From Leekyejoonella antrihumi (GTDB lineage: Bacteria; Actinomycetota; Actinomycetes; Actinomycetales; Dermatophilaceae): a stretch of DNA of 64,000 bases. Where the stretch lies: positions 47,702-111,701 of the forward strand of contig NZ_VCQV01000002.1 in the NCBI RefSeq assembly GCF_007845645.1, given 5' to 3'. Below the pieces are notes generated by a model that saw nothing but the letters and a program-made list of their open reading frames with translations, did no database searches and was not told the DNA's origin. The translations under genes were made by a program, and so were the position numbers. Shown piece by piece: positions 36,470 through 44,875 of the stretch (positions are counted from its first letter, which is position 1; every line of letters begins with the position of its first letter).

Positions 36470-36934
36470 ATGACGCGCGAGGGAGAAGTGCGGCTGGCAG
36501 ATGCGTTGCCGACGCTGCGCGCCGACCCGGTGCCGTACGCGTGGTGGACTCTCGCAGGCGCAGCCTTCGGTTTCGCAGTGGCCGGAATCCTGACGATCGG
36601 CCCACCGATCCTGCTGCTGGCGCTCGCGATGGTGGTGTGCGGTGCCAGGGTTCGACGGCTCCGTGGCGCCGAGTCATACCTGATCCTGGTCGGGATCTCC
36701 GCAGCGCCGTGGTTCCTGGCTTGGCTCAACCGGGACGGGCCGGGCACCGTATGCCGCGTGGCCGGCACAACCACCGCCTGCGTCCAGGAGTGGAGTCCAT
36801 GGCCGTTCGCCGCGATCGCCGTTGCCTTCATGGCCGGTGGTGTCTTCCTCGCAGCGCGGGCTCATAGCCGGGGGCAGCCGCCCGGACAGATCGGACCAGC
36901 GTATCCAGGGACCGACGAGGGAAGGGATGGTTGA
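36470..36934 (+). CDS. Small membrane protein of unknown function
   Basis: 154 residues from the ATG at 36470, with GGGAG upstream; an in-frame ATG four codons earlier is possible. Three or four hydrophobic stretches are visible (AAFGFAVAGILTIGPPILLL, LALAMVVCGARVR, LILVGISAAPWFLAWL, AAIAVAFMAGGVFLAAR), with a short external loop containing two Cys (CRVAGTTTAC) that could form a disulfide. I do not recognise a family. Its stop overlaps the start of the TetR gene by eight bases, so the two are probably co-transcribed. Confidence 0.7.
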   Translation: MTREGEVRLADALPTLRADPVPYAWWTLAGAAFGFAVAGILTIGPPILLLALAMVVCGARVRRLRGAESYLILVGISAAPWFLAWLNRDGPGTVCRVAGTTTACVQEWSPWPFAAIAVAFMAGGVFLAARAHSRGQPPGQIGPAYPGTDEGRDG

Positions 36935-37595
36935 GATGCCGACCGGACTGCACAGCGACACACCGCAGGGCCGCGGCAGGGGTGGCGGCGCGTCCTCGCA
37001 GAAGACCAAGGACGCACTGGTAGCGGCCGCGGCAGCCACGCTCGCGGAGCGCGGCTATGCGGGCACGTCCGCGCGACGGATCGCCGCGCGGGCGGAATGC
37101 AACCAGGCGCTGGTCTTCTACCACTTCGGATCCGTGGACGACCTGCTGCTGACCGTGCTGGACACCGTGTCGGCCCGGCGCATGGCAACGCTGGGCGCGC
37201 GCGTGGACGAGGCGGCCACTCTCTCGGCACTGTTGGACGTGCTGCAGGACATGGTCACGGGCGATCCGCGCAACGGCGACCTGGCCGTGCTCGTCGCACT
37301 CATCGACGCCGGGCGTGGGAACCCGGGGCTGGCGCACGCAGTGGGCGAGCGGCTGCGACCCTGGCAACAGTTCACCGAGCAGACCATTCACCGCTTTGCC
37401 GCGATGCACCCACTCGGGATGCTCATCCCCGTCCCCGCGGTCGCCCGAATGACCATGGCGACCGTGCTCGGGCTGGAGCTCCTGGGCATCCCCACCGATC
37501 ACGACCCAGCCCCGGTCACGGATCTCATCGGCCAGCTGCGCACGCTCGCCGCAGTCGCGGATATCGCCGGCCCACAATATCCGAAGCGATCATGA
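36927..37595 (+). CDS. TetR-family regulator
   Basis: 222 residues from the ATG at 36927 (an ATG at 36936 is also in frame). The N-terminal HTH is clear: LVAAAAATLAERGYAGTSAR, then RIAARAECNQALVFYHFGSV, the TetR recognition-helix pattern. The rest is the helical ligand domain. It lies in an operon with the small membrane protein upstream and an NmrA-type protein downstream (ATGA overlap at 37592-37595). The ligand cannot be read from sequence. Confidence 0.9.
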   Translation: MVEMPTGLHSDTPQGRGRGGGASSQKTKDALVAAAAATLAERGYAGTSARRIAARAECNQALVFYHFGSVDDLLLTVLDTVSARRMATLGARVDEAATLSALLDVLQDMVTGDPRNGDLAVLVALIDAGRGNPGLAHAVGERLRPWQQFTEQTIHRFAAMHPLGMLIPVPAVARMTMATVLGLELLGIPTDHDPAPVTDLIGQLRTLAAVADIAGPQYPKRS

Positions 37596-38515
37596 GCAGC
37601 ACGCAAACGTATGCGGTAACCGGCGCCTTCAGCTACTCCGGCCGGGCGATCACCGCCGAGCTCAAGGCACGCGGGCACCACGTCCGGACGCTTACCGCGC
37701 ACCCACGCCGCACCGCCGATGCGGAGGGCCCGGACGAAGTCCGACCGCTGAACTTCGACGACCCCGGCGAGCTACGCTCGAGCCTGCGCGGCGTAGACAC
37801 GCTCATCAACACCTTCTGGGTCCGCTTCCCCCACGGCGGCACGACATTCGCCGATGCCGTGGATCGCTCCAACGGCCTGCTCGATGCCGCCGTCGACGCC
37901 GGCGTGCGACGCATCGTCCACGTGTCGATCACGCACGCCGACCCCGCGTCGCCCTATGCCTACTTCGCGGGCAAGGGTCTGGTCGAGCAGCACCTGACAG
38001 CGCTACCCATCGGTCACTCGGTCCTCCGGCCCGCGATCCTGTTCGGTGGGCAGGCCGTGCTCATCAACAACATCGCCTGGCTGCTGCGCAACCTGCCGGT
38101 CTTCGCCATCGGTGGCCGCGGCACCTATCGCATTCGTGGCATCCATCTGGCCGACCTCGCACACCTGTGCGCCGACGAGGCAGAGTCCGACACCGACGTG
38201 TTGCTCGACGCAGTAGGCCCGGAGCGCCCCACGTTCCGCGAGCTGGTCACCCTTGTGCGCACTGCCGTCGGATCCCGTGCGGCACTGATCGACGTCCCCG
38301 AGCCACTGGTTCCCGTCTGTGCCGCCGCCCTCGGTGCGGTCATGCGAGACACCCTCTTGACCAAGCAGGAATACCAGGCCATGGCACACGGCCTGGCCGA
38401 CACCACCGGTGCCCCGACGGGCGACCTCGCGATCAGCGACTGGATCGCCAAGAACGGGCACCGCCTGGGCCGTACCTACCTCAACGACACGCGTGGCCGC
38501 CGGATGCCCCGCTAG
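37592..38515 (+). CDS. NmrA-like NAD(P)-binding protein
   Basis: 307 residues. The Rossmann opening YAVTGAFSYSGRAITAEL has the GxxxxSGR variant of the NmrA/HSCARG and atypical SDR group. VRPLNFDDPGELRSSLRGVD and RRIVHVSITHADPASPYAYF follow, with the family's conserved order. It lacks the YxxxK catalytic pair of classical SDRs, so redox sensing or an unusual reductase role is likely. It follows the TetR gene by a four-base overlap. The last 25 residues are basic. Confidence 0.85.
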   Translation: MSSTQTYAVTGAFSYSGRAITAELKARGHHVRTLTAHPRRTADAEGPDEVRPLNFDDPGELRSSLRGVDTLINTFWVRFPHGGTTFADAVDRSNGLLDAAVDAGVRRIVHVSITHADPASPYAYFAGKGLVEQHLTALPIGHSVLRPAILFGGQAVLINNIAWLLRNLPVFAIGGRGTYRIRGIHLADLAHLCADEAESDTDVLLDAVGPERPTFRELVTLVRTAVGSRAALIDVPEPLVPVCAAALGAVMRDTLLTKQEYQAMAHGLADTTGAPTGDLAISDWIAKNGHRLGRTYLNDTRGRRMPR

Positions 38516-38661
38516 CCGAGGCCAATTCGCGTGGTCCCGTCGGTCCGTGGAGTTCACGGGCCGCGATCTCGCGAACGAGGCGTTCGGCGACGGCATACGC
38601 CGTACTCTGGGAAGGACAAGGTTGGACTCCGGTTGGCGGCCAACCGTCACCTGGAGGATCC

Positions 38662-40041
38662 ATGCTGTTTACGCAGTACTACCTCGAGTGCCTGTCCCAG
38701 GCGTCCTACCTCGTCGGTGACGAGACGTCAGGTCGGGCGGTGGTCATCGACCCGCGACGCGACATTGCCGAATACCTCGACGACGCGAAGGCTCACGGGC
38801 TGACCATCGTCGGGATCATCAGCACCCACTTCCATGCCGACTTCCTCTCCGGCCACCTCGAACTCGCACGCGAGACCGGCGCCTGGATCGGCTACGGCGC
38901 GGTGGCCCAGCCGGAGTTCGAGGTCCGCTCCCTGACCGATGGTGAGCGCATCGGTCTCGGCGAGGTGACGCTGCAGATCCTGGCGACCCCTGGGCACACA
39001 CCGGAGTCCATCAGCGTGCTGGTCTACGAGCACGCCGATGATCCCGTCGCATATGGCGTCCTGACCGGCGACGCGCTGTTCATCGGCGACGTGGGGCGGC
39101 CCGACCTGCTCGCCTCCGTGGGAGTCACGGCCGACGAGCTCGGTCGGATGCTCTACGACTCGGTGCAGCACAGGCTGATGGGCCTGCCCGACGCCGTTCG
39201 CGTCTTCCCGGCGCACGGAGCGGGATCCTCCTGCGGCAAGAACCTGTCGACCGAACGCCAGTCGACCATCGGTGAACAGCGTGCCCTCAACTACGCCTGC
39301 CAGCCGATGAGCGAGGCCGAGTTCCTCGCGGTTGTCACCGGGGGGCAGCCGCCGACCCCCGGCTACTTCGCCTACGACGCGACGCTCAACAAGCAGCGTC
39401 GGCGGCTGCGCGACACCGCCGCGACCATCCCTGCACTGACCGCCGAGCAGGTTGACGCTGCGCTGGCCGAGGGCGCCGTCCTGCACGATGCGCGTGACCC
39501 ACGGGAGTTCGCGACCGGTCACCTACGGGGCGCGATCAACGTGCCGTGGGACGGGCGCCTCGCGGAGACCGTCGGAACCGTGCTGACCCCGGAGCAGCAG
39601 GTCGTCATCCTGGCACCGGAGAGTCAGGAGCAACAGGTGGCGATGCGGTTCGCCCGCATCGGTTTCGACAACGTCGTCGGCTACGTGGCCGATCCCGATG
39701 CGTACCTGCTCCTGCGCAGGACTGCGGTGGCACCCGCGAGCCGGCTCACGGCGAACCAGGCCAAGGACGCCATCACCTCGGCCGACGTGCAGACCGTCGA
39801 CATCCGCAACCAGGGCGAGCTCATCGCCGGTATGCTCCCCGGCGCATGTCACATCCCGCTCGCCCAACTCGCCTCCCGGGCAGACGAACTCGACCCCGAC
39901 CGGCCGGTCCTGCTCTACTGCGCCAGCGGCTGGCGGAGCAGCGTGGGCGCCAGCCTCCTGCGCGCGAAGGGCTTCGCCGATGTCAGTGACCTCCTCGGAG
40001 GCTACGGTGCGTGGCAGAGCCCTCAGCCCGCCGCGTCCTGA
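38662..40041 (+). CDS. Persulfide dioxygenase-rhodanese fusion
   Basis: 459 residues from the ATG at 38662 after a TGGAGGATCC site. The N-terminal beta-lactamase-fold domain (about 1-240) has IISTHFHADFLSGHLELA, GHTPESISV and TGDALFIGDVGRPDL, the ETHE1-type non-haem iron site. Two rhodanese domains follow. The first (about 255-350) has no active Cys where the catalytic loop should be (VVILAPESQEQQV); the second (about 365-455) has the active loop LLYCASGWRSS. The enzyme oxidises glutathione- or low-molecular-weight persulfide to sulfite and moves sulfur, protecting against sulfide. It stands alone. Confidence 0.9.
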   Translation: MLFTQYYLECLSQASYLVGDETSGRAVVIDPRRDIAEYLDDAKAHGLTIVGIISTHFHADFLSGHLELARETGAWIGYGAVAQPEFEVRSLTDGERIGLGEVTLQILATPGHTPESISVLVYEHADDPVAYGVLTGDALFIGDVGRPDLLASVGVTADELGRMLYDSVQHRLMGLPDAVRVFPAHGAGSSCGKNLSTERQSTIGEQRALNYACQPMSEAEFLAVVTGGQPPTPGYFAYDATLNKQRRRLRDTAATIPALTAEQVDAALAEGAVLHDARDPREFATGHLRGAINVPWDGRLAETVGTVLTPEQQVVILAPESQEQQVAMRFARIGFDNVVGYVADPDAYLLLRRTAVAPASRLTANQAKDAITSADVQTVDIRNQGELIAGMLPGACHIPLAQLASRADELDPDRPVLLYCASGWRSSVGASLLRAKGFADVSDLLGGYGAWQSPQPAAS

Positions 40042-40169
40042 GACTCAGTCCCGCAGTATGCGGCGCGCGAGGTCCCGGACGACGTCAGGCGTGTAGGGCT
40101 CGTGGTGTCGTCGTTGGGAACATCGCGCCGATGAGTTCGGCGGATGAACTGTGCGGCGATATATCATTC

Positions 40170-40181
40170 GATATGGTCACG
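40170..40181 (+). promoter_or_regulatory. Shared leader element of HTH-MNT gene (copy 2)
   Basis: GATATGGTCACG, two bases before the start at 40184. It differs at one base from the element before the truncated HTH-MNT gene at 411-422. An AT-rich ATAT stretch lies about ten bases further upstream in both. A binding site for the fused HTH domain is the simplest explanation. Confidence 0.35.
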
Positions 40182-40183
40182 TC

Positions 40184-40627
40184 ATGAATGAAGTTCGGGA
40201 GATGCGGTACGCGGCCGGACTGACACAAGCAGCTCTGGCGCAGCGATCCGGTGTCGCTCAACCCAATATCGCCAGCTATGAGAATGGTCAGCGGCGGCCA
40301 TCTGCAACGATGCTGCGGCGGCTGCGGGACGCGGCGAAGCCGAGGCCATCAAGCATGCTGACCTTGCATCGCATGGAAGTGCTTGCAGCAGCGCGTCGGC
40401 ACAAGGCTACTGACGTACGAGTGTTCGGGTCGATCGCGCGAGACCAGGATGTGTCGGGGAGCGACGTCGACCTGCTGGTTCGCTTTGCGTCCGACGCCGA
40501 CGTGTTCGACCTTGCGGATCTGACGGTCGAGCTTGAGGAGCTGCTGGGAGTGAGCGTCGACATCGTGTCAGAGGGTGGCCTGCGACCTGACGCTCAGGGG
40601 ATCGCGTCACAGGCTGTGCCATTGTGA
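40184..40627 (+). CDS. mntA: HTH-MNT antitoxin of HEPN-MNT (type VII) system
   Basis: 147 residues from the ATG at 40184. Residues 5-40 form an XRE-type HTH (LTQAALAQRSGVAQPNIASY). The MNT domain starts near residue 75, with GS82-83, ten residues, then D94-V95-D96 and LLV. MntA antitoxins with this GSx10DxD motif transfer AMP to a Tyr of the HEPN toxin. The HTH fusion suggests autoregulation through the leader element. The stop overlaps the GTG start of the HEPN gene by four bases. The C-terminus ends close after the SVDIVSEGGL strand, as usual. Confidence 0.9.
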   Translation: MNEVREMRYAAGLTQAALAQRSGVAQPNIASYENGQRRPSATMLRRLRDAAKPRPSSMLTLHRMEVLAAARRHKATDVRVFGSIARDQDVSGSDVDLLVRFASDADVFDLADLTVELEELLGVSVDIVSEGGLRPDAQGIASQAVPL

Positions 40628-40989
40628 GTGACGTCAGGCAACGGGAGCGCATTCTTCGCACCCTTCGAGACCTGCTTCGGTTCACCGAAATGGCGGCCCG
40701 CCTTGTCGAACGTGGCCGAACCGCATACGACACGGACGAGGCGCTGCGGCTGGCGTCCGAGGCGATTCTGCACAAGATCGGGGAGGCTGTCGCTCGACTG
40801 CCCGAGGAGTTCACGGTCGCGCACCCGGAGGTGGCCTGGCGCAGCATGCGTGCGACCAGGAACATCGTCGCGCACGAGTACGAGCAGGTGGACTACAACA
40901 TCATCTGGAACGCGTTCGCGGGTCGACTACCGCACGAGGCGCACCTGATACGTCGGGCCCTGTCGGACGTGCAGTCTGCGGACCAGTGA
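40624..40989 (+). CDS. hepT: HEPN (DUF86) toxin of HEPN-MNT system
   Basis: 121 residues from a GTG at 40624. The HEPN active and target motif is R79-x4-H84-x-Y86 (RNIVAHEYEQVDYNIIW), preceded by the helix EALRLASEAILHKIGEAVAR. DUF86 HEPN proteins cut tRNA or other RNA; the paired MNT protein silences them by AMPylating the Tyr of this motif. The complete motif, the overlap with the MNT gene and the standard order argue for an active pair. It sits 1 kb upstream of the Wadjet operon on the same strand. Confidence 0.9.
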   Translation: MSDVRQRERILRTLRDLLRFTEMAARLVERGRTAYDTDEALRLASEAILHKIGEAVARLPEEFTVAHPEVAWRSMRATRNIVAHEYEQVDYNIIWNAFAGRLPHEAHLIRRALSDVQSADQ

Positions 40990-41071
40990 GCATCAGGACG
41001 GGTGTGCTCCGCGGGCTGTGACTGGATGCTCGTCGCTCACCGGCAATGCCCGAGGGTCGTAGGCTCGGCGC

Positions 41072-41968
41072 GTGGCGAGCAACCGAATGGACCGAGGTCA
41101 GTTCTATGCCCGGCTGGCGCAACTGGATGAGGCTGGGCTGAAGAAGGCTCTGTGGACGCTCTATTGGCGAGGGGCGGCGCCTGTGCGGGAGCGAATCGAG
41201 ACGGTGATCGACCCGAGCGCGCCGAGCACGACGCGACGGGCGGCCGCTCCGCCGGATCCTGCCAAAATCGCGCGTGAGGTGCGGGAGCTCGCGGCGCTTG
41301 CCCGGGCCGGCGCCTACCTGGCCGGGGACCGGCGGGTCTCGCCGAAGGAGCGGACCCGATGGAGGTTCACCTTCAAGGCGCTCGCGACCGACGCGGTGGC
41401 GGCGCTCGGCGCGAACGATGTCGATCGTGCCGCGTCTGCGGTGGCGACGCTCGTCGACCTGGCTGGTGAGATGGGCGGCTACGACTACTTCCGCTCGGAT
41501 GATCCGATCGAGGCGGCACGGTTCGTGGTCTCGGACGCCGTCGGTGTGATGTGGTCGGCCATCCTGCGGGAACACGGATTCCCCGAGTTCAGCGAGCGCG
41601 CCGTAGCCCAGTTGGTGCGGTGGGAGTCGGCCTCCGGTTGGACGCGCAGGGGTGATGGATGGGTTTCGCAGCGCGAGACGACGCTCGCGCAGTTGCTTGA
41701 GGGGCTGATTCCCGCCGGCGACGCGTGGGGTCAGTTCGCCGACCGGTATCTGGAGGCTCTGGACGGCGCGCCCGGCGGCGGACGAGCCGGCGGGTCCCGC
41801 GGGCCAGTGGAGCGAGCCGAGGCGCTGAGTGACTGGCATGCGATGCTGCTGGATCGGCTTGCCGACGGCGACTACGAGGACCGGCTGGACCTGATCGCCC
41901 ACCACCGCGCGCTCGCTGGGCCGGAGCGCACCTTCCTGCAGGCGAGGCTCGCAGCCCGCGATCACTGA
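41072..41968 (+). CDS. Unrecognised protein upstream of the Wadjet operon
   Basis: 298 residues from a GTG at 41072. The sequence looks soluble and mostly helical. The N-terminal part (QFYARLAQLDEAGLKKALWT, then LYWRGAAPVRERIETVID) and middle (RWRFTFKALATDAVAALGAN, AAVATLVDLAGEMGGYDYF-like text) suggest a helical scaffold. A Gly/Arg-rich linker near residue 230 leads to a short C-terminal domain. I do not recognise a family and see no catalytic motif. It lies 91 bases before jetA on the same strand, so it could be an accessory or independent gene. Confidence 0.7.
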   Translation: MASNRMDRGQFYARLAQLDEAGLKKALWTLYWRGAAPVRERIETVIDPSAPSTTRRAAAPPDPAKIAREVRELAALARAGAYLAGDRRVSPKERTRWRFTFKALATDAVAALGANDVDRAASAVATLVDLAGEMGGYDYFRSDDPIEAARFVVSDAVGVMWSAILREHGFPEFSERAVAQLVRWESASGWTRRGDGWVSQRETTLAQLLEGLIPAGDAWGQFADRYLEALDGAPGGGRAGGSRGPVERAEALSDWHAMLLDRLADGDYEDRLDLIAHHRALAGPERTFLQARLAARDH

Positions 41969-42059
41969 ATCCTCCCGACCGGTGCAGATGCGGGCGTCCG
42001 GTCCCGGCGGGACCACACGGACTCGCTCGTTGTCGCCGCTCCGGCGTACCCTCGCGGGC

Positions 42060-43652
42060 ATGGCCGACCAGCCCGTCATCGGACCCCGCGAGCGACAGAC
42101 GCTCGCGGCGCTGCGGTATGCCGTGCAGGAGGAGGCCGGCGCCTACCTCGCTATCATGCGGTTGTTCACCTCGGGAATGGCGGCGTTCCTGTCCGACCAG
42201 TCGGCCGCCGAGATCGCCGACCTGCTCACCGCGCAGGGCATGGACCTCGACCACGACACCGTCGAGGCGCGCCTGGTCTACCTCGTCGAGCACGGCAACC
42301 TGGCCCGCAGCCCCCGCGAGACGGAGGCCCGCAGTATCAAGGAGTACCTCTCCAACCGGGCGCGCTACCAGCTCACCCAGCGGGGCGAGCTCGTGCACCG
42401 GCAGGTGGAGGAGCTGCTGGAGCACACCGACGCCGCCCGCGAGGTCTCCAGCGAGATGCTGCCCGGCATCCTGGCGGGCCTCGAGTCGCTGCTGCACACC
42501 GCGCAGGACGGCGACCTCGAGACCGTCGATCCGAGCGATCTCGCGGCCCGGATCACCACAGTCTTCGCGCAGTTCGAGCTGTTGGTCTCCTCGACCCGGC
42601 AGTTCTACACCTACCTGTCTCAGGTGCTCACCCGCTTCGACCTCGGCCGCGACGAGTTCCAGACCTTCAAGGGCGTGCTGCTGGACTACCTGCAGCGATT
42701 CGTCGACGAGGTCTCCCGTCACATGCCGCAGCTCGCCGACGTGCTGCGACAGCTCGCGCCGCAGGTGCCTGGTCTCACCGACCGCGCCGGCGCGGGTCAG
42801 CGGCTCATCGACGTCGACGGCCGGGCGGCGCGCCGCGCACCCGGGCTGTCACCCGAGGACTGGCAGGGCATCCAGGTCTGGTTCGTCGGCGCTGCCGGCC
42901 GCGCACCGGATGCCGACAACGTGCGGCGGCTGGCCACCGACGCCATGCGCGCACTGCTGGTCAACCTGCGTCGGATCACGGCGGGCGCCGACCGCCAGCA
43001 GAGCAGGTATGACGATCTGCTGAGACTCGCCCGCTGGTTCGACGAGTCGTCGCACGACCAGGCGCACGAGCTGTGGGCGGCAGCCTTCGGGCTGTATTCC
43101 GCGCGGCATCTGGGGTTCACCGCCGACGACGACAGCGATCCGGTGCCCGCAACGGCCACCTGGTGGCGCACGGAGGTGGCCGAGGTGCCGGTCAGCCTCC
43201 GCAAGCTCGGCGAGCGCAGGGCCGCCGGTCGAGCGGGAGCGCGGGTCGACTACTCGGCCGCCAAGGAGGCCAGGCTCGCGGAGCGTCGGCGCGCGCATGA
43301 GCAGCGCATGGCCGCGCTGCGGGAGATTGGCCAGCACACCGGCGATCTCGAGCAGGTCCACCTCAGTGACGGTGCGCGAAAAGAGCTGCTGGAGCTGTAT
43401 TCCCAGACACTGTCCTCCTACGGGCGGCCTCTGACGAAGGATGCCCAGGCGCTCGCCGAGACGGCCGTCGACAACCAGCGGCTGCGCCTGATCATTACGC
43501 AGGATCCGCGAAGGTCCACCGTCATCACCAGTCCGCAGGGCGCGCTGACGATGGATGGCGTGCGATTGCACCTGACGTGGGCGGACACCTCCGCCACCGA
43601 CCTGAGCCTGGCCTCAGGCTCGGAACTCCGCGCAGATCGGGGGCCGCGATGA
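42060..43652 (+). CDS. jetA: Wadjet JetA (TIGR02677, DUF2397)
   Basis: 530 residues from the ATG at 42060. The DUF2397 opening is LAALRYAVQEEAGAYLAIMR and LFTSGMAAFLSDQSAAEI, a winged-helix part, then long helices (EFQTFKGVLLDYLQRFVDEV) and a second half with RWFDESSHDQAHELWAAAFG. JetA is the kleisin-like subunit of the Wadjet SMC complex, which finds and helps cut circular plasmids. It starts the four-gene operon. Its stop overlaps the JetB start in ATGA (43649-43652). The length and order match the actinobacterial TIGR02677-02680 type (type II in the usual naming, from memory). Confidence 0.9.
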   Translation: MADQPVIGPRERQTLAALRYAVQEEAGAYLAIMRLFTSGMAAFLSDQSAAEIADLLTAQGMDLDHDTVEARLVYLVEHGNLARSPRETEARSIKEYLSNRARYQLTQRGELVHRQVEELLEHTDAAREVSSEMLPGILAGLESLLHTAQDGDLETVDPSDLAARITTVFAQFELLVSSTRQFYTYLSQVLTRFDLGRDEFQTFKGVLLDYLQRFVDEVSRHMPQLADVLRQLAPQVPGLTDRAGAGQRLIDVDGRAARRAPGLSPEDWQGIQVWFVGAAGRAPDADNVRRLATDAMRALLVNLRRITAGADRQQSRYDDLLRLARWFDESSHDQAHELWAAAFGLYSARHLGFTADDDSDPVPATATWWRTEVAEVPVSLRKLGERRAAGRAGARVDYSAAKEARLAERRRAHEQRMAALREIGQHTGDLEQVHLSDGARKELLELYSQTLSSYGRPLTKDAQALAETAVDNQRLRLIITQDPRRSTVITSPQGALTMDGVRLHLTWADTSATDLSLASGSELRADRGPR

Positions 43653-44875
43653 CGACCCAACCGCCGGCCACCAGCGAACAGGCTCGGCCGGTCACCGACC
43701 CCTATGTCCAGGCCGAGGTCCGCACCGCGGCGAGGGCGCTGCTGCGGTCGCCGCTGCTGTACCCCGGCGGCGGCCAGGACGAGGAGCTGCGTCTGGTCCG
43801 GCGGCACCGGGAGGAGCTGACCCGGCTGTTCGGCGACGGGCTCGGATACCGGTTGCTGGTCGAACCCGGCTTCGCGCGACTGGTCAAGACCGGCCTCGGC
43901 CGCGACGCCAGCCGCGGGCTCAGCAGGCGCAACGGCACCGCCTTCGACCCACGCCGTTATGCGATGCTCTCGCTGACCGTGGCCGCACTCGGCCGCACCC
44001 GATCCCAGCTGCTCATCGACGAGCTCGTCGCCCAGGTGCGCTCGGCCGCTGCCGACGCCGGCGTCGATGTCGACCTCGACGCCATCGCCGACCGGCGAGC
44101 CCTGCACTCCGCGCTCGTCGCCCTCATCGACCTGGGGGTGCTCAGCGAGCGCGACGGGCACGTGGACGACTGGATCGAAGGGCGCAAGGACACCCTCCTC
44201 GACGTGCACCGCGACCGGCTCGGCGTGCTCGTCGCCGCACCGCTCGGCGGATGCGACAGCGCGGACGAGGTCGTGGCCGTCGCATCCGTGCCATCCGCCG
44301 CGGGCGGCGCTCGGGTCGCCGTGCGCCGCACCCTCACCGAGCGGCCGATGTTGTCGACCGAGGATCTCACCGAAGAGCAGCGGGAATGGTGGCGCCGCAA
44401 CCGCAATCGCGAACGCGAGTGGTTCCAGGCCGCCCTCGGGCTCGAGGTCGAGCTGCGCGCGGAGGGCGCCATGGCGATCGATCCGGACGGTGACCTGACC
44501 GACCTGACCTTTCCTGGCCCCGGATCGGCCAAGCACTACGCCCTGTTGCTCCTTGCCGGTGTTGTCGACGAGATCCGCGCCACGCTCGGCAAGACCGCCT
44601 ACGGGCAGGCCTGGGTGCCGCAGCCCGCCGCCGTCGTGCAGCGTGTCGGCGATGAGGTCTTCGCGAGCTGGCGCGACGGATTCCGCAAGGCGCACCGCGA
44701 AGACCCGGCCGCGCTGCACCGCGAGGCGCTCGACGTGCTGCGCGACGCCGGGCTGATCCGTTGGGAGCACGGCTCCGTTCTCGTGCATGCGGCAGCCGCT
44801 CGCTACGCTCCCCGGCCGACGCTCGTCGAGGCGTCGAGCACCGGCATGCCCTCCCTCTTCGACGAGGAGTCCTGA
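43649..44875 (+). CDS. jetB: Wadjet JetB (TIGR02678, DUF2398)
   Basis: 408 residues from the ATG at 43649. Typical DUF2398 stretches are VQAEVRTAARALLRSPLLYP, LVRRHREELTRLFGDGLGYR, RYAMLSLTVAALGRTRSQLL and ALVALIDLGVLSERDGHVDD. The central part is winged-helix-like with EEQREWWRRNRNREREWFQA. JetB is the KITE-like subunit that links kleisin and SMC heads. Overlaps of one to four bases with both neighbours show tight operon structure. Nothing is missing relative to the family. Confidence 0.9.
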   Translation: MTTQPPATSEQARPVTDPYVQAEVRTAARALLRSPLLYPGGGQDEELRLVRRHREELTRLFGDGLGYRLLVEPGFARLVKTGLGRDASRGLSRRNGTAFDPRRYAMLSLTVAALGRTRSQLLIDELVAQVRSAAADAGVDVDLDAIADRRALHSALVALIDLGVLSERDGHVDDWIEGRKDTLLDVHRDRLGVLVAAPLGGCDSADEVVAVASVPSAAGGARVAVRRTLTERPMLSTEDLTEEQREWWRRNRNREREWFQAALGLEVELRAEGAMAIDPDGDLTDLTFPGPGSAKHYALLLLAGVVDEIRATLGKTAYGQAWVPQPAAVVQRVGDEVFASWRDGFRKAHREDPAALHREALDVLRDAGLIRWEHGSVLVHAAAARYAPRPTLVEASSTGMPSLFDEES

